DNA of 64,000 nt from Paenisporosarcina cavernae (GTDB lineage: Bacteria; Bacillota; Bacilli; Bacillales_A; Planococcaceae): positions 818,501 to 882,500 of the forward strand of contig NZ_CP032418.1 in the NCBI RefSeq assembly GCF_003595195.1, in the 5' to 3' direction. Below, in pieces: positions 19,790 to 30,200 of this stretch (the stretch's first letter is position 1; every line of letters starts with the position of its first letter). A model generated the notes under the pieces. It was not told the origin of the DNA and searched no databases. It saw only the letters and a list, made by a program, of their open reading frames with translations. Both the position numbers and the translations under genes were made by a program.

Positions 19790-20416
19790 TCACTTTACTC
19801 CATTCAATATGTTGTAAACGGGAAGTAGTTTTTCGAATGTCTCTTCTATGAGCTTCGCAAACTCTTCATCGCTCATTGTGATAGCTTCTTCTCTAGGGAT
19901 GTGTCTTCCAATCACAAATTCACCTTTTTTCACATCACGTAACCGAACGAGCAAACTTTCCAGAATTTCTTTTTTTGCATCTTTTAATGTTACACCTTCT
20001 GGTGACATATGATCTCCGGATACAACAAAATCTGCGGGCAATTTTTTTAACGTCGGGAGCTTTTTCAATAGACGTTCGGCCATAAGAGATTTATCTTTTG
20101 CTTCATAAATAACTGCCAGAATGATGAATGCATGAGAACCCCATAAGCCAATTTGAAAATGAGGAATTGCTTTATATCCACGTTTGTTGGGAGCTAGTGC
20201 TACCCAGGAATCTTTCGGAGGATTGACAGTTCTCCGAAGGTGTTTTGCAATATGTACATGAAATTCGTTGCCAAAACTTTCCGTAAAATAAGTTTTATAA
20301 CGATCTCCAAATTGCTGGAATTTAGGGCGTACTATCTCTGTTAGTGCTTGCATACGTTGTTCTAATCCGTCTACTTCGAATACCTCAAAGTCGGATTTCG
20401 TAAAAGCTGGAATCAT
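19790..20416 (-). CDS. yktB: UPF0637 family protein YktB
   Basis: 208 residues, starting M-I-P-A-F-T-K-S-D-F. It is a soluble alpha/beta protein of the UPF0637 (DUF1054) family with conserved W-V-A-L-A-P-N-K-R-G-Y-K and H-F-Q-I-G-L-W-G segments. Biochemical function unknown. SD AAAGGAG lies upstream. Convergent with yktA, and placed as in B. subtilis. Confidence 0.88.
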   Translation of the reverse strand: MIPAFTKSDFEVFEVDGLEQRMQALTEIVRPKFQQFGDRYKTYFTESFGNEFHVHIAKHLRRTVNPPKDSWVALAPNKRGYKAIPHFQIGLWGSHAFIILAVIYEAKDKSLMAERLLKKLPTLKKLPADFVVSGDHMSPEGVTLKDAKKEILESLLVRLRDVKKGEFVIGRHIPREEAITMSDEEFAKLIEETFEKLLPVYNILNGVK

Positions 20417-20559
20417 ATTTATCTCCTTTCCACATTTCCTACGTTTAGTTTAATGAAAAGATGGGAAAAAATCATGTAAGAAAGATTAAAAGCTTGCATA
20501 TACTTATAATAAAAAATCGGAATATTCCGATATATACAAAAAGAAAAGGGGTGTACATC

Positions 20560-20760
20560 ATGAAACAAGTCGTGCATATTATTCGAAAAGATGAATTAGA
20601 GAGAAAACAATCTTATGCGCTTCGATTAGAGCAAGATTATGAATTAGCTAGTCTTTTCGATGCCATGCAACGTGGAGATGAAGTAGAAAAGGAAAAGAGT
20701 ATTCTACGTTTGAAACAGATTCACGAAGAATTGGAGGCTCTCCATGTACTCGTTCAATAA
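20560..20760 (+). CDS. ykzI: Small conserved protein, YkzI-like
   Basis: 66 residues, highly charged, predicted helical (E-L-E-R-K-Q-S-Y-A-L-R-L-E-Q-D-Y, then L-F-D-A-M-Q). The start is the ATG at 20560 with AAAAGGGG 8-9 nt upstream; the frame is open back to 20461 but lacks another SD. It sits just before suhB, where ykzI lies in B. subtilis; the symbol rests on position and on my memory of the family. Function unknown. Confidence 0.65.
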   Translation: MKQVVHIIRKDELERKQSYALRLEQDYELASLFDAMQRGDEVEKEKSILRLKQIHEELEALHVLVQ

Positions 20761-20777
20761 CTTCACCTTATACAGGT

Positions 20778-20818
20778 AATGCACCGATTGTCCACTTGCG
20801 ACAAGAGGTGCATTTTTT
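20778..20818 (+). terminator. Terminator between ykzI and suhB
   Basis: AATGCACC pairs with GGTGCATT, with an inner TTGTC/GACAA helix, followed by TTTTTT. Confidence 0.8.
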
Positions 20819-20852
20819 CGTTATACTAGAAGCAATTGAAGGAGTGGTACTT

Positions 20853-21644
20853 TTGACAACGGACACAATACAGTCATTCGCTAGAATGCTAATCATAGAA
20901 GCAGGTAGTAAAATTCGTGCATCCTTAGACGGGGATATCTGGATCTCTTCTAAGTCGAACGTAAATGATTTAGTGACGAACATCGATCAAGATATTGAGA
21001 AGTTTTTCATTCAACGAATAAAAGAATCATATCCTACCCATCGAGTGATGGGTGAGGAAGGTTTTGGAGACAGCGTGGAATCGCTTGAAGGTGTCGTATG
21101 GATTTTAGATCCGATTGATGGCACGATGAATTTTATCCATCAAAAAAGGAATTTCGCCATTTCACTAGGTATCTACATGGATGGAAAACCAGCATTTGGG
21201 TTTGTGTTTGATGTTATGTTAGAGGAGCTTTACGAAGCAGAAAAAGGACAAGGTGCTTATTTAAATGGCAAACCCATCCCTCCCCTTGAAGAAGCGCATC
21301 TTTCTGAAGCGCTAGTTGGAATGAATGCTAGTTGGTCCATTCCAAATAAGCGTATTGAGCACGATGGGATGATTCAACTTGTTCGAGATGTAAGGGGAAT
21401 TCGTTCCTATGGTTCTGCAGCCTTAGAAACGGTGTATGTAGCCACGGGGAGATTAGATGCTTATATGTCGATGCGATTAAATCCTTGGGATATCGCAGGT
21501 GGAAGAATTATTGCAGAAGAAGTAGGTGCTGTGGTAACAAACCTTCGTGGAAATGAGTTGACGATGGTCGACAAAGATACGTTTTTCATTGCCAACAAAA
21601 GTATTCATCGTCAAATTATTGAAAAGTACATTCGTTTAAAATAA
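20853..21644 (+). CDS. suhB: Inositol monophosphatase family protein
   Basis: 263 residues. The metal-binding motifs are G-E-E-G (~66), D-P-I-D-G-T (~87) and the C-terminal W-D-I-A-G-G (~209). This Mg2+-dependent phosphatase family includes inositol monophosphatase and YktC of B. subtilis; true substrates could include inositol phosphate, NADP or PAP. TTG at 20853 has GAAGGAGTG ~7 nt upstream; longer in-frame versions would run into the preceding terminator. Context (ykzI before, typA after) matches yktC. Confidence 0.88.
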   Translation: MTTDTIQSFARMLIIEAGSKIRASLDGDIWISSKSNVNDLVTNIDQDIEKFFIQRIKESYPTHRVMGEEGFGDSVESLEGVVWILDPIDGTMNFIHQKRNFAISLGIYMDGKPAFGFVFDVMLEELYEAEKGQGAYLNGKPIPPLEEAHLSEALVGMNASWSIPNKRIEHDGMIQLVRDVRGIRSYGSAALETVYVATGRLDAYMSMRLNPWDIAGGRIIAEEVGAVVTNLRGNELTMVDKDTFFIANKSIHRQIIEKYIRLK

Positions 21645-21682
21645 AAAAACGGTCGCTCTAGAAAAAAGAGTGACCGTTTTGT
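21644..21682. terminator. Bidirectional terminator between suhB and ylaF
   Basis: AAAACGGTCGCTCT pairs with AGAGTGACCGTTTT (one wobble) around AGAAAAA, with T/A runs on both sides. It separates two convergent genes 41 bp apart. Confidence 0.85.
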
Positions 21683-21685
21683 CTT

Positions 21686-21871
21686 TTACAGTGTTCCGTC
21701 GTCGCGCATCTTTTTCTTCGTCTTAAATCCAAATCCCATGATTAGAATTAGAAGTAAAATACTGAACAGAACACCAGGAATAGAACGTAAACCTACGAAT
21801 ACTCCAATCGCAAACATTGAAATTAATGCACCGAGTGAATACAGTACAAATACCCATTTAATCGACTTCAT
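21686..21871 (-). CDS. ylaF: Small membrane protein YlaF (DUF5325)
   Basis: 61 residues with two hydrophobic segments (~5-24 and ~31-48) and a short basic tail (K-T-K-K-K-M-R). It matches the DUF5325/YlaF family in size, topology and place beside typA. Integral membrane protein of unknown role. AGGGAG lies ~9 nt upstream of the ATG. Confidence 0.8.
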   Translation of the reverse strand: MKSIKWVFVLYSLGALISMFAIGVFVGLRSIPGVLFSILLLILIMGFGFKTKKKMRDDGTL

Positions 21872-21936
21872 ATTAGTTGCTCCCTACTTGTGAAATAAAC
21901 TGTTTATTATAAATAAAGATAATTATTGTAAATCTG

Positions 21937-21945
21937 TGCTATAAT
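21937..21945 (+). promoter_or_regulatory. Extended -10 promoter of typA
   Basis: TG-C-TATAAT (21937-21945) lies ~41 bp upstream of the typA ATG. The -35 region is weak, which fits an extended -10 promoter. Confidence 0.6.
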
Positions 21946-21986
21946 ATCACAGTTATGGACTCGAAAAAAGAAGATGGAGTGAAACA

Positions 21987-23837
21987 ATGACAAATTTACG
22001 TCAAGACTTAAGAAATATTGCAATCATTGCCCACGTTGACCACGGAAAAACAACATTAGTTGACCAATTACTGAAGCAATCTGGAATTTTCCGTTCCAAT
22101 GAACAAGTAGACGAACGTGCAATGGACTCGAACGACATTGAACGCGAACGTGGTATTACTATTCTAGCAAAAAATACTGCAATTCAATATAAAGATGTAA
22201 AAATTAATATTTTGGATACGCCTGGACATGCTGACTTCGGAGGCGAAGTAGAACGAATCATGAAAATGGTAGATGGTGTTCTACTAGTAGTAGATGCGTA
22301 TGAAGGATGTATGCCTCAAACTCGTTTTGTATTGAAAAAAGCGTTAGAACAAAATTTACAACCAATCGTAGTTGTAAACAAAATTGACCGTGACTTTGCT
22401 CGTCCTGAAGAAGTTGTAGACGAAGTACTGGAACTTTTCATTGAGTTAGAAGCAAATGATGATCAATTAGAGTTCCCAGTAATTTACGCTTCTGGTATTA
22501 ACGGCACTGCGAGTTTATCTCCAGATCCAGCTGACCAAGAAGAAACGATGCAAGTAATTTACGATGCAATTATCGATAAAATTCCTGCACCAATTGACAA
22601 CAGTGAAGAAGGATTACAATTCCAAGTATCGCTTTTAGATTACAACGATTATGTAGGTCGTATTGGGATTGGACGTATTTTCCGCGGAACAATGTCAGTA
22701 GGACAACAAGTTTCTCTTATGAAGCTTGATGGCAAAGTGAAAAACTTCCGTGTGACGAAAATGTTTGGTTTCATGGGACTTAAACGTATCGAAATTCAAG
22801 AAGCCAAAGCTGGAGATCTAGTAGCGGTATCTGGAATGGAAGATATCAACGTTGGGGAAACAGTTTGTCCAACAGAACAACCAGAAGCATTGCCAATTTT
22901 ACGTATTGATGAGCCAACACTTCAAATGACATTCTTAGTAAACAATAGTCCGTTTGCTGGTCGTGAAGGGAAATGGGTAACTGCTCGTAAAATTGATGAG
23001 CGTCTTCAAGCACAATTAGAAACAGATGTATCGTTGCGTGTTGACCCAACCGATTCACCGGATGCATGGATTGTTTCTGGTCGTGGCGAGTTGCATTTAT
23101 CGATTTTAATTGAAAACATGCGCCGTGAAGGTTTTGAACTTCAAGTGTCTAAACCGGAAGTAATCGTTCGTGAGATTGATGGAGTACGCTGCGAGCCAGT
23201 AGAACGCGTTCAAATTGATATTCCAGAAGAACATGTTGGATCGATTATTGAATCAATGGGTGAGCGTAAAGGTGAAATGCTTGATATGGTGAACAATGGT
23301 TCTGGTCAAGTACGTTTAACGTTTATGGTGCCTGCACGTGGATTAATCGGGTATACGACAGATTTCTTAACACTTACTCGTGGTTACGGAATTATCAACC
23401 ATACGTTTGATAGCTACCAACCAATGGCACAAGGTCGTGTTGGTGGACGTTCGAAGGGTGTACTTGTTTCCATGGAAACTGGTAAAGCTTCCGAATACGG
23501 AATTTTAGGTGTAGAAGATCGTGGAACGATTTTCGTAGAGCCAGCGACAGATATTTATGAAGGAATGATCGTTGGAGAGCATACGCGTGATAATGACTTA
23601 ACCGTTAATATTACGAAAGTAAAAGCAGCGAACAACATTCGTTCTGCGAATAAAGAAGCGACAACTACTCGTAAAAAACCACGTATTATGACGCTTGAAG
23701 AAGCATTAGAATACCTGAATGATGATGAGTACTGTGAAATTACGCCACAATCGATTCGTTTACGTAAAAAGATTTTAGATAAAAACGAACGTGAACGTCT
23801 TGCGAAGAAAAAGAAATACGCAGAACAAGACGCATAA
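21987..23837 (+). CDS. typA: Ribosome-binding GTPase TypA/BipA
   Basis: 616 residues. Translation-factor GTPase with G1 A-H-V-D-H-G-K-T-T (~14-22), G3 D-T-P-G-H (~74) and G4 N-K-I-D (~128), then EF-G-like domains and the BipA C-terminal domain (Y-T-T-D-F-L-T, R-G-Y-G). It binds the ribosome and assists large-subunit assembly, especially at low temperature. The C terminus is rich in Lys/Arg. SD GATGGAGTG precedes the ATG. Confidence 0.97.
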   Translation: MTNLRQDLRNIAIIAHVDHGKTTLVDQLLKQSGIFRSNEQVDERAMDSNDIERERGITILAKNTAIQYKDVKINILDTPGHADFGGEVERIMKMVDGVLLVVDAYEGCMPQTRFVLKKALEQNLQPIVVVNKIDRDFARPEEVVDEVLELFIELEANDDQLEFPVIYASGINGTASLSPDPADQEETMQVIYDAIIDKIPAPIDNSEEGLQFQVSLLDYNDYVGRIGIGRIFRGTMSVGQQVSLMKLDGKVKNFRVTKMFGFMGLKRIEIQEAKAGDLVAVSGMEDINVGETVCPTEQPEALPILRIDEPTLQMTFLVNNSPFAGREGKWVTARKIDERLQAQLETDVSLRVDPTDSPDAWIVSGRGELHLSILIENMRREGFELQVSKPEVIVREIDGVRCEPVERVQIDIPEEHVGSIIESMGERKGEMLDMVNNGSGQVRLTFMVPARGLIGYTTDFLTLTRGYGIINHTFDSYQPMAQGRVGGRSKGVLVSMETGKASEYGILGVEDRGTIFVEPATDIYEGMIVGEHTRDNDLTVNITKVKAANNIRSANKEATTTRKKPRIMTLEEALEYLNDDEYCEITPQSIRLRKKILDKNERERLAKKKKYAEQDA

Positions 23838-23853
23838 GAAAGGGGTAGGCTAA

Positions 23854-24177
23854 ATGGAAGAGCAACAGTTTGTGTATGAACATATGTATCCCATAGCCCG
23901 CTCGATTTATGAATTTATGCCAAACTACGATGTAGCTGGGTACGTATTGTTTGCGCTGATCTTTTTACTTTCCGCATTAGTGTATAAATTAGGATTTGCG
24001 AAAAAGTTACCTCTACGACAAAATGTGATCATCTACACATTCTTATTTGTAGGTTGTTTGGTCCTTACATTCTTGGCATTCTTTTTGCCAGTGGTAGAAG
24101 GATTAATCATCGCAGCATTGATCCTTATTCTATATAAAATCCGATTGCGAAATGAAAAGAAACAAGGAATGATTTAA
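23854..24177 (+). CDS. ylaH: YlaH-like membrane protein
   Basis: 107 residues with three hydrophobic segments (~27-46, ~58-76 and ~79-95). Size and location directly after typA (16 nt) match B. subtilis YlaH (105 aa). Probably cotranscribed with typA. Function unknown. Confidence 0.82.
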   Translation: MEEQQFVYEHMYPIARSIYEFMPNYDVAGYVLFALIFLLSALVYKLGFAKKLPLRQNVIIYTFLFVGCLVLTFLAFFLPVVEGLIIAALILILYKIRLRNEKKQGMI

Positions 24178-24181
24178 CGAT

Positions 24182-24221
24182 AGAAGACCTACACGAGTCA
24201 GTTGACTTGAGTAGGTCTTTT
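24182..24221 (+). terminator. Terminator after ylaH
   Basis: AAGACCTAC pairs with GTAGGTCTT; an inner GTCA/TGAC may extend the stem. A T run follows. Confidence 0.75.
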
Positions 24222-24280
24222 TATTGAACTGAATTTGTCGCTATTGAGAGTTGGTATATTCTCTAAAGAGGGTTTTTAGA

Positions 24281-24341
24281 CTCGGTGCACCGATAGAATG
24301 GGGTTCTGCGCTGATAGAATGCTGATGACCGCTTATAGAGG
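24281..24341 (+). repeat. Array C: three ~21-bp units (GATAGAA core)
   Basis: GATAGAA, GATAGAA and TATAGAG begin at 24292, 24313 and 24334, exactly 21 bp apart; the second is preceded by GCGCT and the third by CGCT. Same unit as array A 19 kb away. It lies between the convergent ylaH and 147-aa membrane protein genes. Confidence 0.75.
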
Positions 24342-24464
24342 CCACTTTCTAATACAATTCCGGTAGTCATGATATTTTTTTATCGACAAAAATAGATTTA
24401 AATAATTTGTCGTTTAGGCAACATAAAAAAGCCCCAGCTCACAAAAAGTGTGCTGGGGTTCAGT

Positions 24465-24908
24465 TTATTGTTTTGGTAGCAACCTTGTCAGGACTGGTAA
24501 TGAGAAAATATAAAGTATATGTATCAATGACCACCAAAAAAATGCAGCATAATCATCCCACGATGGAACGTCTTTTATTGCTAAGAAGCTTAGTGGAAAG
24601 TACAAGAAAATAGTTGGAAAACCTAGAACAACTGCAACTAACAGGAGAGAACGAAACCGTTCCAGCTCTAGTCTCCCTCGTAAATACATGTACACTATTC
24701 CAATTACTACGGCAATAATGAGATGAAAAGCAAACTCTATGACTTCATTCCATTGAACGGAACCAATAATGGGAATGAAGTCTACGTTTAGCAATAATGT
24801 ATACACATTAAGGTTAGTTGTAACTTCAACCATCTTTAATCCAAGTCCAAGTATTGTCCCGCTAAGCAAACCAGTAAGTGTGCCTTCCCTTACGACACGG
24901 CTAGACAT
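24465..24908 (-). CDS. Hypothetical four-helix membrane protein, 147 aa
   Basis: Four hydrophobic segments (~10-30, ~56-80, ~86-108 and ~122-140) with short loops; the C terminus is R-L-L-P-K-Q. Not a family I can name. The gene overlaps the ylaI stop by one base and is the third gene of a minus-strand set (166-aa gene, ylaI, this gene), so probably cotranscribed. Its place beside ylaI differs from what I recall of B. subtilis. Confidence 0.7.
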   Translation of the reverse strand: MSSRVVREGTLTGLLSGTILGLGLKMVEVTTNLNVYTLLLNVDFIPIIGSVQWNEVIEFAFHLIIAVVIGIVYMYLRGRLELERFRSLLLVAVVLGFPTIFLYFPLSFLAIKDVPSWDDYAAFFWWSLIHILYIFSLPVLTRLLPKQ

Positions 24909-25111
24909 TAGAAATCCTCTTCAATTCGTCTGGAACTTTTATAAAAACGAAATGTTCCAGTTGCTAATCGTTTGTTTGTTTTTTCGGCGATTCGGTCGTG
25001 GCATGTTTCACACATGAATGTGTGGATGGGACGATTTCGCAATTTTTTTGCATATGGTGTGTCATCACCAAGTTGTTCGATTGTATCACAAATCACACAC
25101 TTTACTCGCAT
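24908..25111 (-). CDS. ylaI: YlaI family zinc-ribbon-like protein
   Basis: 67 residues. Two Cys pairs, C-V-I-C (~5-8) and C-E-T-C (~34-37), suggest a zinc ribbon. Otherwise basic; R-P-I-H-T-F-M-C is characteristic of YlaI (DUF2197). Function unknown. GGAGGAAATCAT precedes the ATG. It lies 11 nt after the upstream 166-aa gene on the same strand. Confidence 0.85.
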   Translation of the reverse strand: MRVKCVICDTIEQLGDDTPYAKKLRNRPIHTFMCETCHDRIAEKTNKRLATGTFRFYKSSRRIEEDF

Positions 25112-25122
25112 ATGATTTCCTC

Positions 25123-25623
25123 CTATTCCACACGGATAGCTGAAACATTTTTAATGGGATTGTTTCGGTTGGAACCATCTGTTTTCAATACATAAACGGG
25201 ACCATCCTCATTTAACGGTTTTCCCTCTAAACTATATTGTAACAAAATCGTATTCAAATCTTGAAATGCAAAGGCGTGATCAATTCCATCCGTTGTTTCG
25301 AAAATAAGTTGTGTTGCATCAGCTGCTGGTTCTGCGTTTTTGATAAACGGTTCTAACAGTATTCCGAAAGTACCTGTTAACATTTTTGTTTTTTCGTATT
25401 TCTTTTCCGTTTTTAACGTCGGAGGGACAGTTGCACCTTCCATGATTTCACGTGACCAGTGAGCCGACATATCTTTTGTATATGCTAGATTGGGATCGAT
25501 TTCCACACGTTCTTCCACAAAATACGTAGTTAAATCAATTTTACGGTCATCGAAAATCCACACCGTTGGATCAAGAGTGATGGTATATTTGACGTTTCCT
25601 TTTATCGGTATAATTCTTTCCAT
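25123..25623 (-). CDS. Conserved hypothetical soluble protein, 166 aa
   Basis: Starts M-E-R-I-I-P-I-K-G-N-V with GGAGGAG upstream. No signal peptide or membrane segment. Pattern of beta-strands with acidic loops (T-L-D-P-T-V-W-I-F-D-D near residue 20). First gene of the minus-strand set with ylaI and a membrane protein. I do not recognise the family with confidence and assign no function. Confidence 0.72.
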   Translation of the reverse strand: MERIIPIKGNVKYTITLDPTVWIFDDRKIDLTTYFVEERVEIDPNLAYTKDMSAHWSREIMEGATVPPTLKTEKKYEKTKMLTGTFGILLEPFIKNAEPAADATQLIFETTDGIDHAFAFQDLNTILLQYSLEGKPLNEDGPVYVLKTDGSNRNNPIKNVSAIRVE

Positions 25624-25694
25624 TTGTTTCTCCTCCTATTAAAACCTTTATGTACTATAGTTAGTATAACGCTTCCTTGTAACAGAAGCGACAC

Positions 25695-25723
25695 TTGCAA
25701 TTTCGTTGCTACAAAGATACACT
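25695..25723 (+). promoter_or_regulatory. Probable sigma-A promoter of ylaN
   Basis: TTGCAA (25695-25700), 17-bp spacer, TACACT (25718-25723), 35 bp upstream of the ylaN ATG. Confidence 0.55.
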
Positions 25724-25757
25724 TTAAAGAGAATCTAGAAGGTATGGGGGCGTCCTC

Positions 25758-26039
25758 ATGGAAATTAAATCGGCTCAGACGTATCAGGAAGCGGCCATGC
25801 AATTACTTATGGAAGATGCAGAGAAAATTGCTAAACTGATCAAAGTCCAAATGGACCATTTAACAATGCCACAATGTCCTCTATATGAGGAAGTCTTAGA
25901 TACACAAATGTTTGGCTTATCAAAAGAAATAGATTTTGCTGTAAAGCTTGGTTTAATCGAACGAGAGCAAGGGAAAAATCTCTTAAGTAGTTTAGAAAAA
26001 GAACTTTCCATTTTACACGAGGCTTACACAGACAAATAG
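25758..26039 (+). CDS. ylaN: YlaN, Fur-interacting iron-homeostasis protein (UPF0358)
   Basis: 93 residues, all-helical, matching YlaN in length and sequence feel ([12 protein letters not shown] near the start, F-G-L-S-K-E-I-D-F in the middle). Recent work on B. subtilis and S. aureus homologues describes YlaN as an Fe(II)-binding protein that counters Fur repression. ATGGGGG lies 7 nt before the ATG. It has its own promoter and terminator and sits before ftsW, as in B. subtilis. Confidence 0.9.
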   Translation: MEIKSAQTYQEAAMQLLMEDAEKIAKLIKVQMDHLTMPQCPLYEEVLDTQMFGLSKEIDFAVKLGLIEREQGKNLLSSLEKELSILHEAYTDK

Positions 26040-26041
26040 AT

Positions 26042-26076
26042 TGAAACTCAAACTTTTTTCTGTTTGAGTTTTTTTC
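26042..26076 (+). terminator. Terminator after ylaN
   Basis: AACTCAAAC pairs perfectly with GTTTGAGTT around an 8-nt loop, followed by seven T residues. Confidence 0.85.
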
Positions 26077-26107
26077 ATACAGACATCTTTCAAATGAGGT
26101 TCTTTTC

Positions 26108-27271
26108 ATGCATACATATTTAAAACGTTACATGCAACATTTTGATTACCCTTTGTTTATCACGTTCGTTGGCCTCTGCCTATTTGGACTGGTGATGATT
26201 TATTCCGCTAGTATGGTTTGGGCAATGAATGTGTATGACTATGCACCGGATCATTTCTACAAACGTCAGTTACTCAATCTCGGTGTGTCTATACCAGTTT
26301 TTTTATTGGGGGCGTTTATTCCGTACAAGCATTATCGTCGAAAATCGATGATGGGATTAATGCTATTAGTGATGTTCACGCTCCTTTTTGGTGTGCATTT
26401 TATCGGTGATGAAGTGAATGGCGCTAAGTCGTGGATTGTTTTAGGTCCTCTACGTTTACAACCTTCTGAGTTGGCCAAAATTATTATGATTCTTTACTTC
26501 TCAGCTGTATTTGCAAATAAGGAATCGAAAGGTACGCTCAATCAATTAAACGAATCAATTTATCCGCCGATTGCCGTTTTGCTCCTTGCATTTTTTTCTG
26601 TTTTCACAGAAGTCGATTTAGGTTCAGCGGGAATTATTCTATTCGTGACGCTATCAATTTTGCTTGCAAGTGGGATTAAAGGGAAAACATTCGCCAAGCT
26701 ATTTGGTGTTATCTTTGCATTAATTGCTGTGGCATCTCCTATTTTATATTTAATACGAGATACGTTCATTACGGAAAAGAGAATCGAACGTCTTGAAGCG
26801 TTTCTCCATCCTTTTGATTATGCACAAAGCTCTGGATTTCAAATTGTGAATGGCTATTTAGCAATTGGAGCAGGAGGTTTAAAGGGACTAGGATTAGGTC
26901 AGTCTGTCCAAAAGCTTGGATACTTACCTGAACCACAAACAGATTTTATCATGGCGATTATCGCAGAAGAACTTGGACTTGCGGGTACACTAATCGTTAT
27001 AGGTGGAATAGGTTTCATCGTGCTTCGTGCACTTTCTATAGCAATGAAAGCAAAAGATACACAGGCTCGAATGATTGCTGCGGGTATTGGCAGTCTTATC
27101 GGATTTCAGACGTTTATCAACTTGGGAGGATTGCTTGGTTTGATCCCCCTTACAGGTGTTCCATTACCATTCATTAGTTATGGTGGTACTTCCGTGGTGT
27201 TATTATCCCTCGCAATGGGGATTTTAATAAATGTAGCAATGTTTGTGAAAGTCGAAAATTCTCGTAGCTAG
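26108..27271 (+). CDS. ftsW: FtsW, septal peptidoglycan glycosyltransferase (SEDS)
   Basis: 387 residues with about ten hydrophobic segments. SEDS features are visible: F-T-E-V-D-L-G-S-A in the middle, the catalytic-Asp region, and the C-terminal P-L-P-F-I-S-Y-G-G-T-S. FtsW polymerises lipid II at the division septum together with PBP 2B (pbpB, at the end of this window). RodA and SpoVE are paralogues, but position before pycA matches ylaO/ftsW. SD TGAGG upstream. pycA follows after 14 nt. Confidence 0.9.
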   Translation: MHTYLKRYMQHFDYPLFITFVGLCLFGLVMIYSASMVWAMNVYDYAPDHFYKRQLLNLGVSIPVFLLGAFIPYKHYRRKSMMGLMLLVMFTLLFGVHFIGDEVNGAKSWIVLGPLRLQPSELAKIIMILYFSAVFANKESKGTLNQLNESIYPPIAVLLLAFFSVFTEVDLGSAGIILFVTLSILLASGIKGKTFAKLFGVIFALIAVASPILYLIRDTFITEKRIERLEAFLHPFDYAQSSGFQIVNGYLAIGAGGLKGLGLGQSVQKLGYLPEPQTDFIMAIIAEELGLAGTLIVIGGIGFIVLRALSIAMKAKDTQARMIAAGIGSLIGFQTFINLGGLLGLIPLTGVPLPFISYGGTSVVLLSLAMGILINVAMFVKVENSRS

Positions 27272-27285
27272 GGGTGCTAGAAAAG

Positions 27286-30200
27286 ATGAAAACCATTCAA
27301 AAGATTTTAGTTGCAAACCGCGGAGAAATTGCCATTCGGATTTTCCGTGCTTGTACAGAATTGAAAGTGAAAACGGTAGGTATTTATTCAAAAGAGGATC
27401 AGTCGTCGTTTCATCGCTACAAAGCCGATGAATCGTATCTCGTAGGGGAAGGGAAAAAACCGATTGATGCTTACTTGGATATTGAAGGAATTATTGCAAT
27501 TGCGAAGAAAAGCGGGGCAAATGCGATTCATCCTGGATACGGGTTTTTATCGGAGAACTTAGAGTTTGCTAAACGATGTGAAGAAGAGGGCATTATTTTT
27601 ATAGGGCCGACATCCACTCATTTAGACATGTTTGGAGACAAAGTAAAAGCAAGGCAGCAAGCAGTTGCCGCTAATATTCCTGTTATACCTGGTAGTGATG
27701 GTCCAATCTCATCTGTAGACGATGTCAAAGCTTTTGGGAATGAATTCGGATACCCACTCATGATCAAGGCTGCTCTAGGTGGTGGTGGACGTGGAATGCG
27801 GATTGTGCCTTCGGAATCGGAAGTAGAAGAAGCGGTTGAACGAGCACAATCGGAAGCGAAGGCAGCGTTTGGCTCAGATGAAGTGTATGTAGAAAAATTT
27901 GTGGATAAACCAAAGCATATTGAAGTCCAAATTATAGGGGACAAGCATGGGAACATTGTGCATTTGTATGAAAGGGACTGTTCAATTCAACGTCGACATC
28001 AAAAGGTCGTGGAAATTGCTCCCTCTAATTCGTTGGATCCAGCACTTCGTGACAAAATTTGTGAAGCTGCTGTAGCGCTTGCGAAAAATGTTGGCTACAT
28101 CAATGCTGGAACAGTAGAATTTTTAGTTCAGGGAGATCAGTTTTATTTCATTGAAGTAAATCCGCGTATACAAGTAGAGCACACGATTACAGAAATGGTC
28201 ACCGGAATCGATATTGTACATACGCAAATTCTGATTGCCGATGGGGAAATGATCTTTGGAGATGCAATTGGAATCCCTTCGCAAGAGAAGATTCCACTAC
28301 TCGGCTTCGCGATTCAGTCTCGAGTGACGACAGAAGATCCGTTAAATCAGTTTATGCCCGACACAGGTAAATTAATGGTTTACCGTTCTGGAGGCGGTTT
28401 CGGCGTTCGATTAGATGCTGGAAATGGGTATCAAGGAGCGATTATTACGCCGTTTTATGACTCCTTGCTTGTGAAAGTTTCGACATGGGGGAAGACGTTT
28501 AAAGAAGCGGCAGCGAAAATGGATCGAAATTTACAAGAATTTCGTATTCGAGGAATAAAAACAAATATTCCATTTTTAGAAAATGTCGTCAAACATCCGA
28601 ACTTTTTATCCGGTGATTTTAATACGAGCTTTATAGACTCAACGCCGCAGTTGTTTTTATTCCCAACAAGAAAAGACCGGGGAACCAAATTACTCACGTA
28701 TATCGGAAATGTGACCGTAAATGGTTTTCCAGGAATTGAACGCACGGAAAAGCCTTCTTTTGCGAAACCAAGAATTCCGGAAATTGCGAATGTGACACCA
28801 ACAAGCGGAACGAAACAGTTATTAGATCAGCTTGGTCCTGAAGGATTAGTAAAATGGATAAAAGATCAAAATGACGTCTTAATAACGGATACTACAATGC
28901 GTGATGCACATCAATCATTGTTGGCGACTCGCGTTCGTTCGCATGATATGTTCAAGATCGCTGAACAATCGGCGCATGGATTACATGATGCATTTTCTTT
29001 TGAAATGTGGGGCGGAGCGACATTTGATGTTGCGTATCGATTCTTGAAAGAAAATCCATGGGATCGTTTAATAACGTTGCGTGAAAAGATGCCAAATGTC
29101 TTGTTGCAAATGTTAGTTCGCGGAGCGAATGCAGTTGGTTATACGAACTATCCAGATAATGTCATTCGTGAATTCATCTTGAAATCTGCTCAAGCAGGAG
29201 TGGATGTTTTCCGTATATTTGATAGCTTAAACTGGATTAAAGGAATGGAAGTTGCAATTGATGCGACACGCCAATCTGGAAAAATTGCAGAAGCGGCTAT
29301 TTGTTACACTGGAGATATTTTAGATGATTCACGTGCGAAGTATACGGTGCAATATTATAAAGATATGGCAAAAGAGTTAGAAGCTACTGGTGCTCATATT
29401 TTAGCTATTAAAGATATGGCCGGATTACTTAAACCAGAAGCAGCGTACCGACTTATTAGTGAATTGAAAGACTCCATTTCTTTACCGATTCATTTGCATA
29501 CGCATGATACTAGTGGGAACGGAATCTATATGTATAGCCGTGCAATTGATGCAGGTGTCGATATCGTAGATACAGCCCTTGGTACTATGGCTGGCTTAAC
29601 ATCTCAACCGAGTGCAAATACACTCTACTATGCGTTAAGTGGGAAAGAACGAGCATTAAGAGCTGATATTAACGAAATCGAGAAGCTTTCAAACTATTGG
29701 GAAGACGTGCGCAAGTATTACAGTGACTTTGAATCAGGGATGATGAGCCCACATACTGAAATTTATGTGCACGAAATGCCAGGTGGTCAATACTCGAATT
29801 TACAACAACAAGCGAAAGCAGTTGGATTAGGAAATCGTTTTGAGGAAGTAAAAGACATGTATTCCCGCGTTAACTTACTATTTGGAGATGTAGTGAAAGT
29901 GACTCCATCTTCAAAAGTAGTAGGGGACATGGCGTTATTTATGGTACAAAATGATTTAGACGAAAGAAGCGTTTTAGAAAAGGGAAAAACGATCGATTTC
30001 CCAGACTCTGTGATCGAATTCTTCCAAGGCTATATCGGGCAACCATATGGTGGCTTCCCAGAAGAATTACAGAAAGTAATCTTAAAAGATCGGAAAGCGA
30101 TTACTATTCGGCCAGGAGAACTGCTTGAGCCAGTTGATTTTGAGAGTTTGAAAGAACAGTTATTTAATAAGTGGAACCGTCCAATTAGTAGTCATGAAGT

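Noticed and set aside
20461-20559. 33-codon N-terminal extension of YkzI
   Set aside because: No SD at 20461; AAAAGGGG is directly before the ATG at 20560.
24407-24613. 68-codon + strand ORF
   Set aside because: Mostly antisense to the 147-aa membrane protein and spans its terminator region; no SD.
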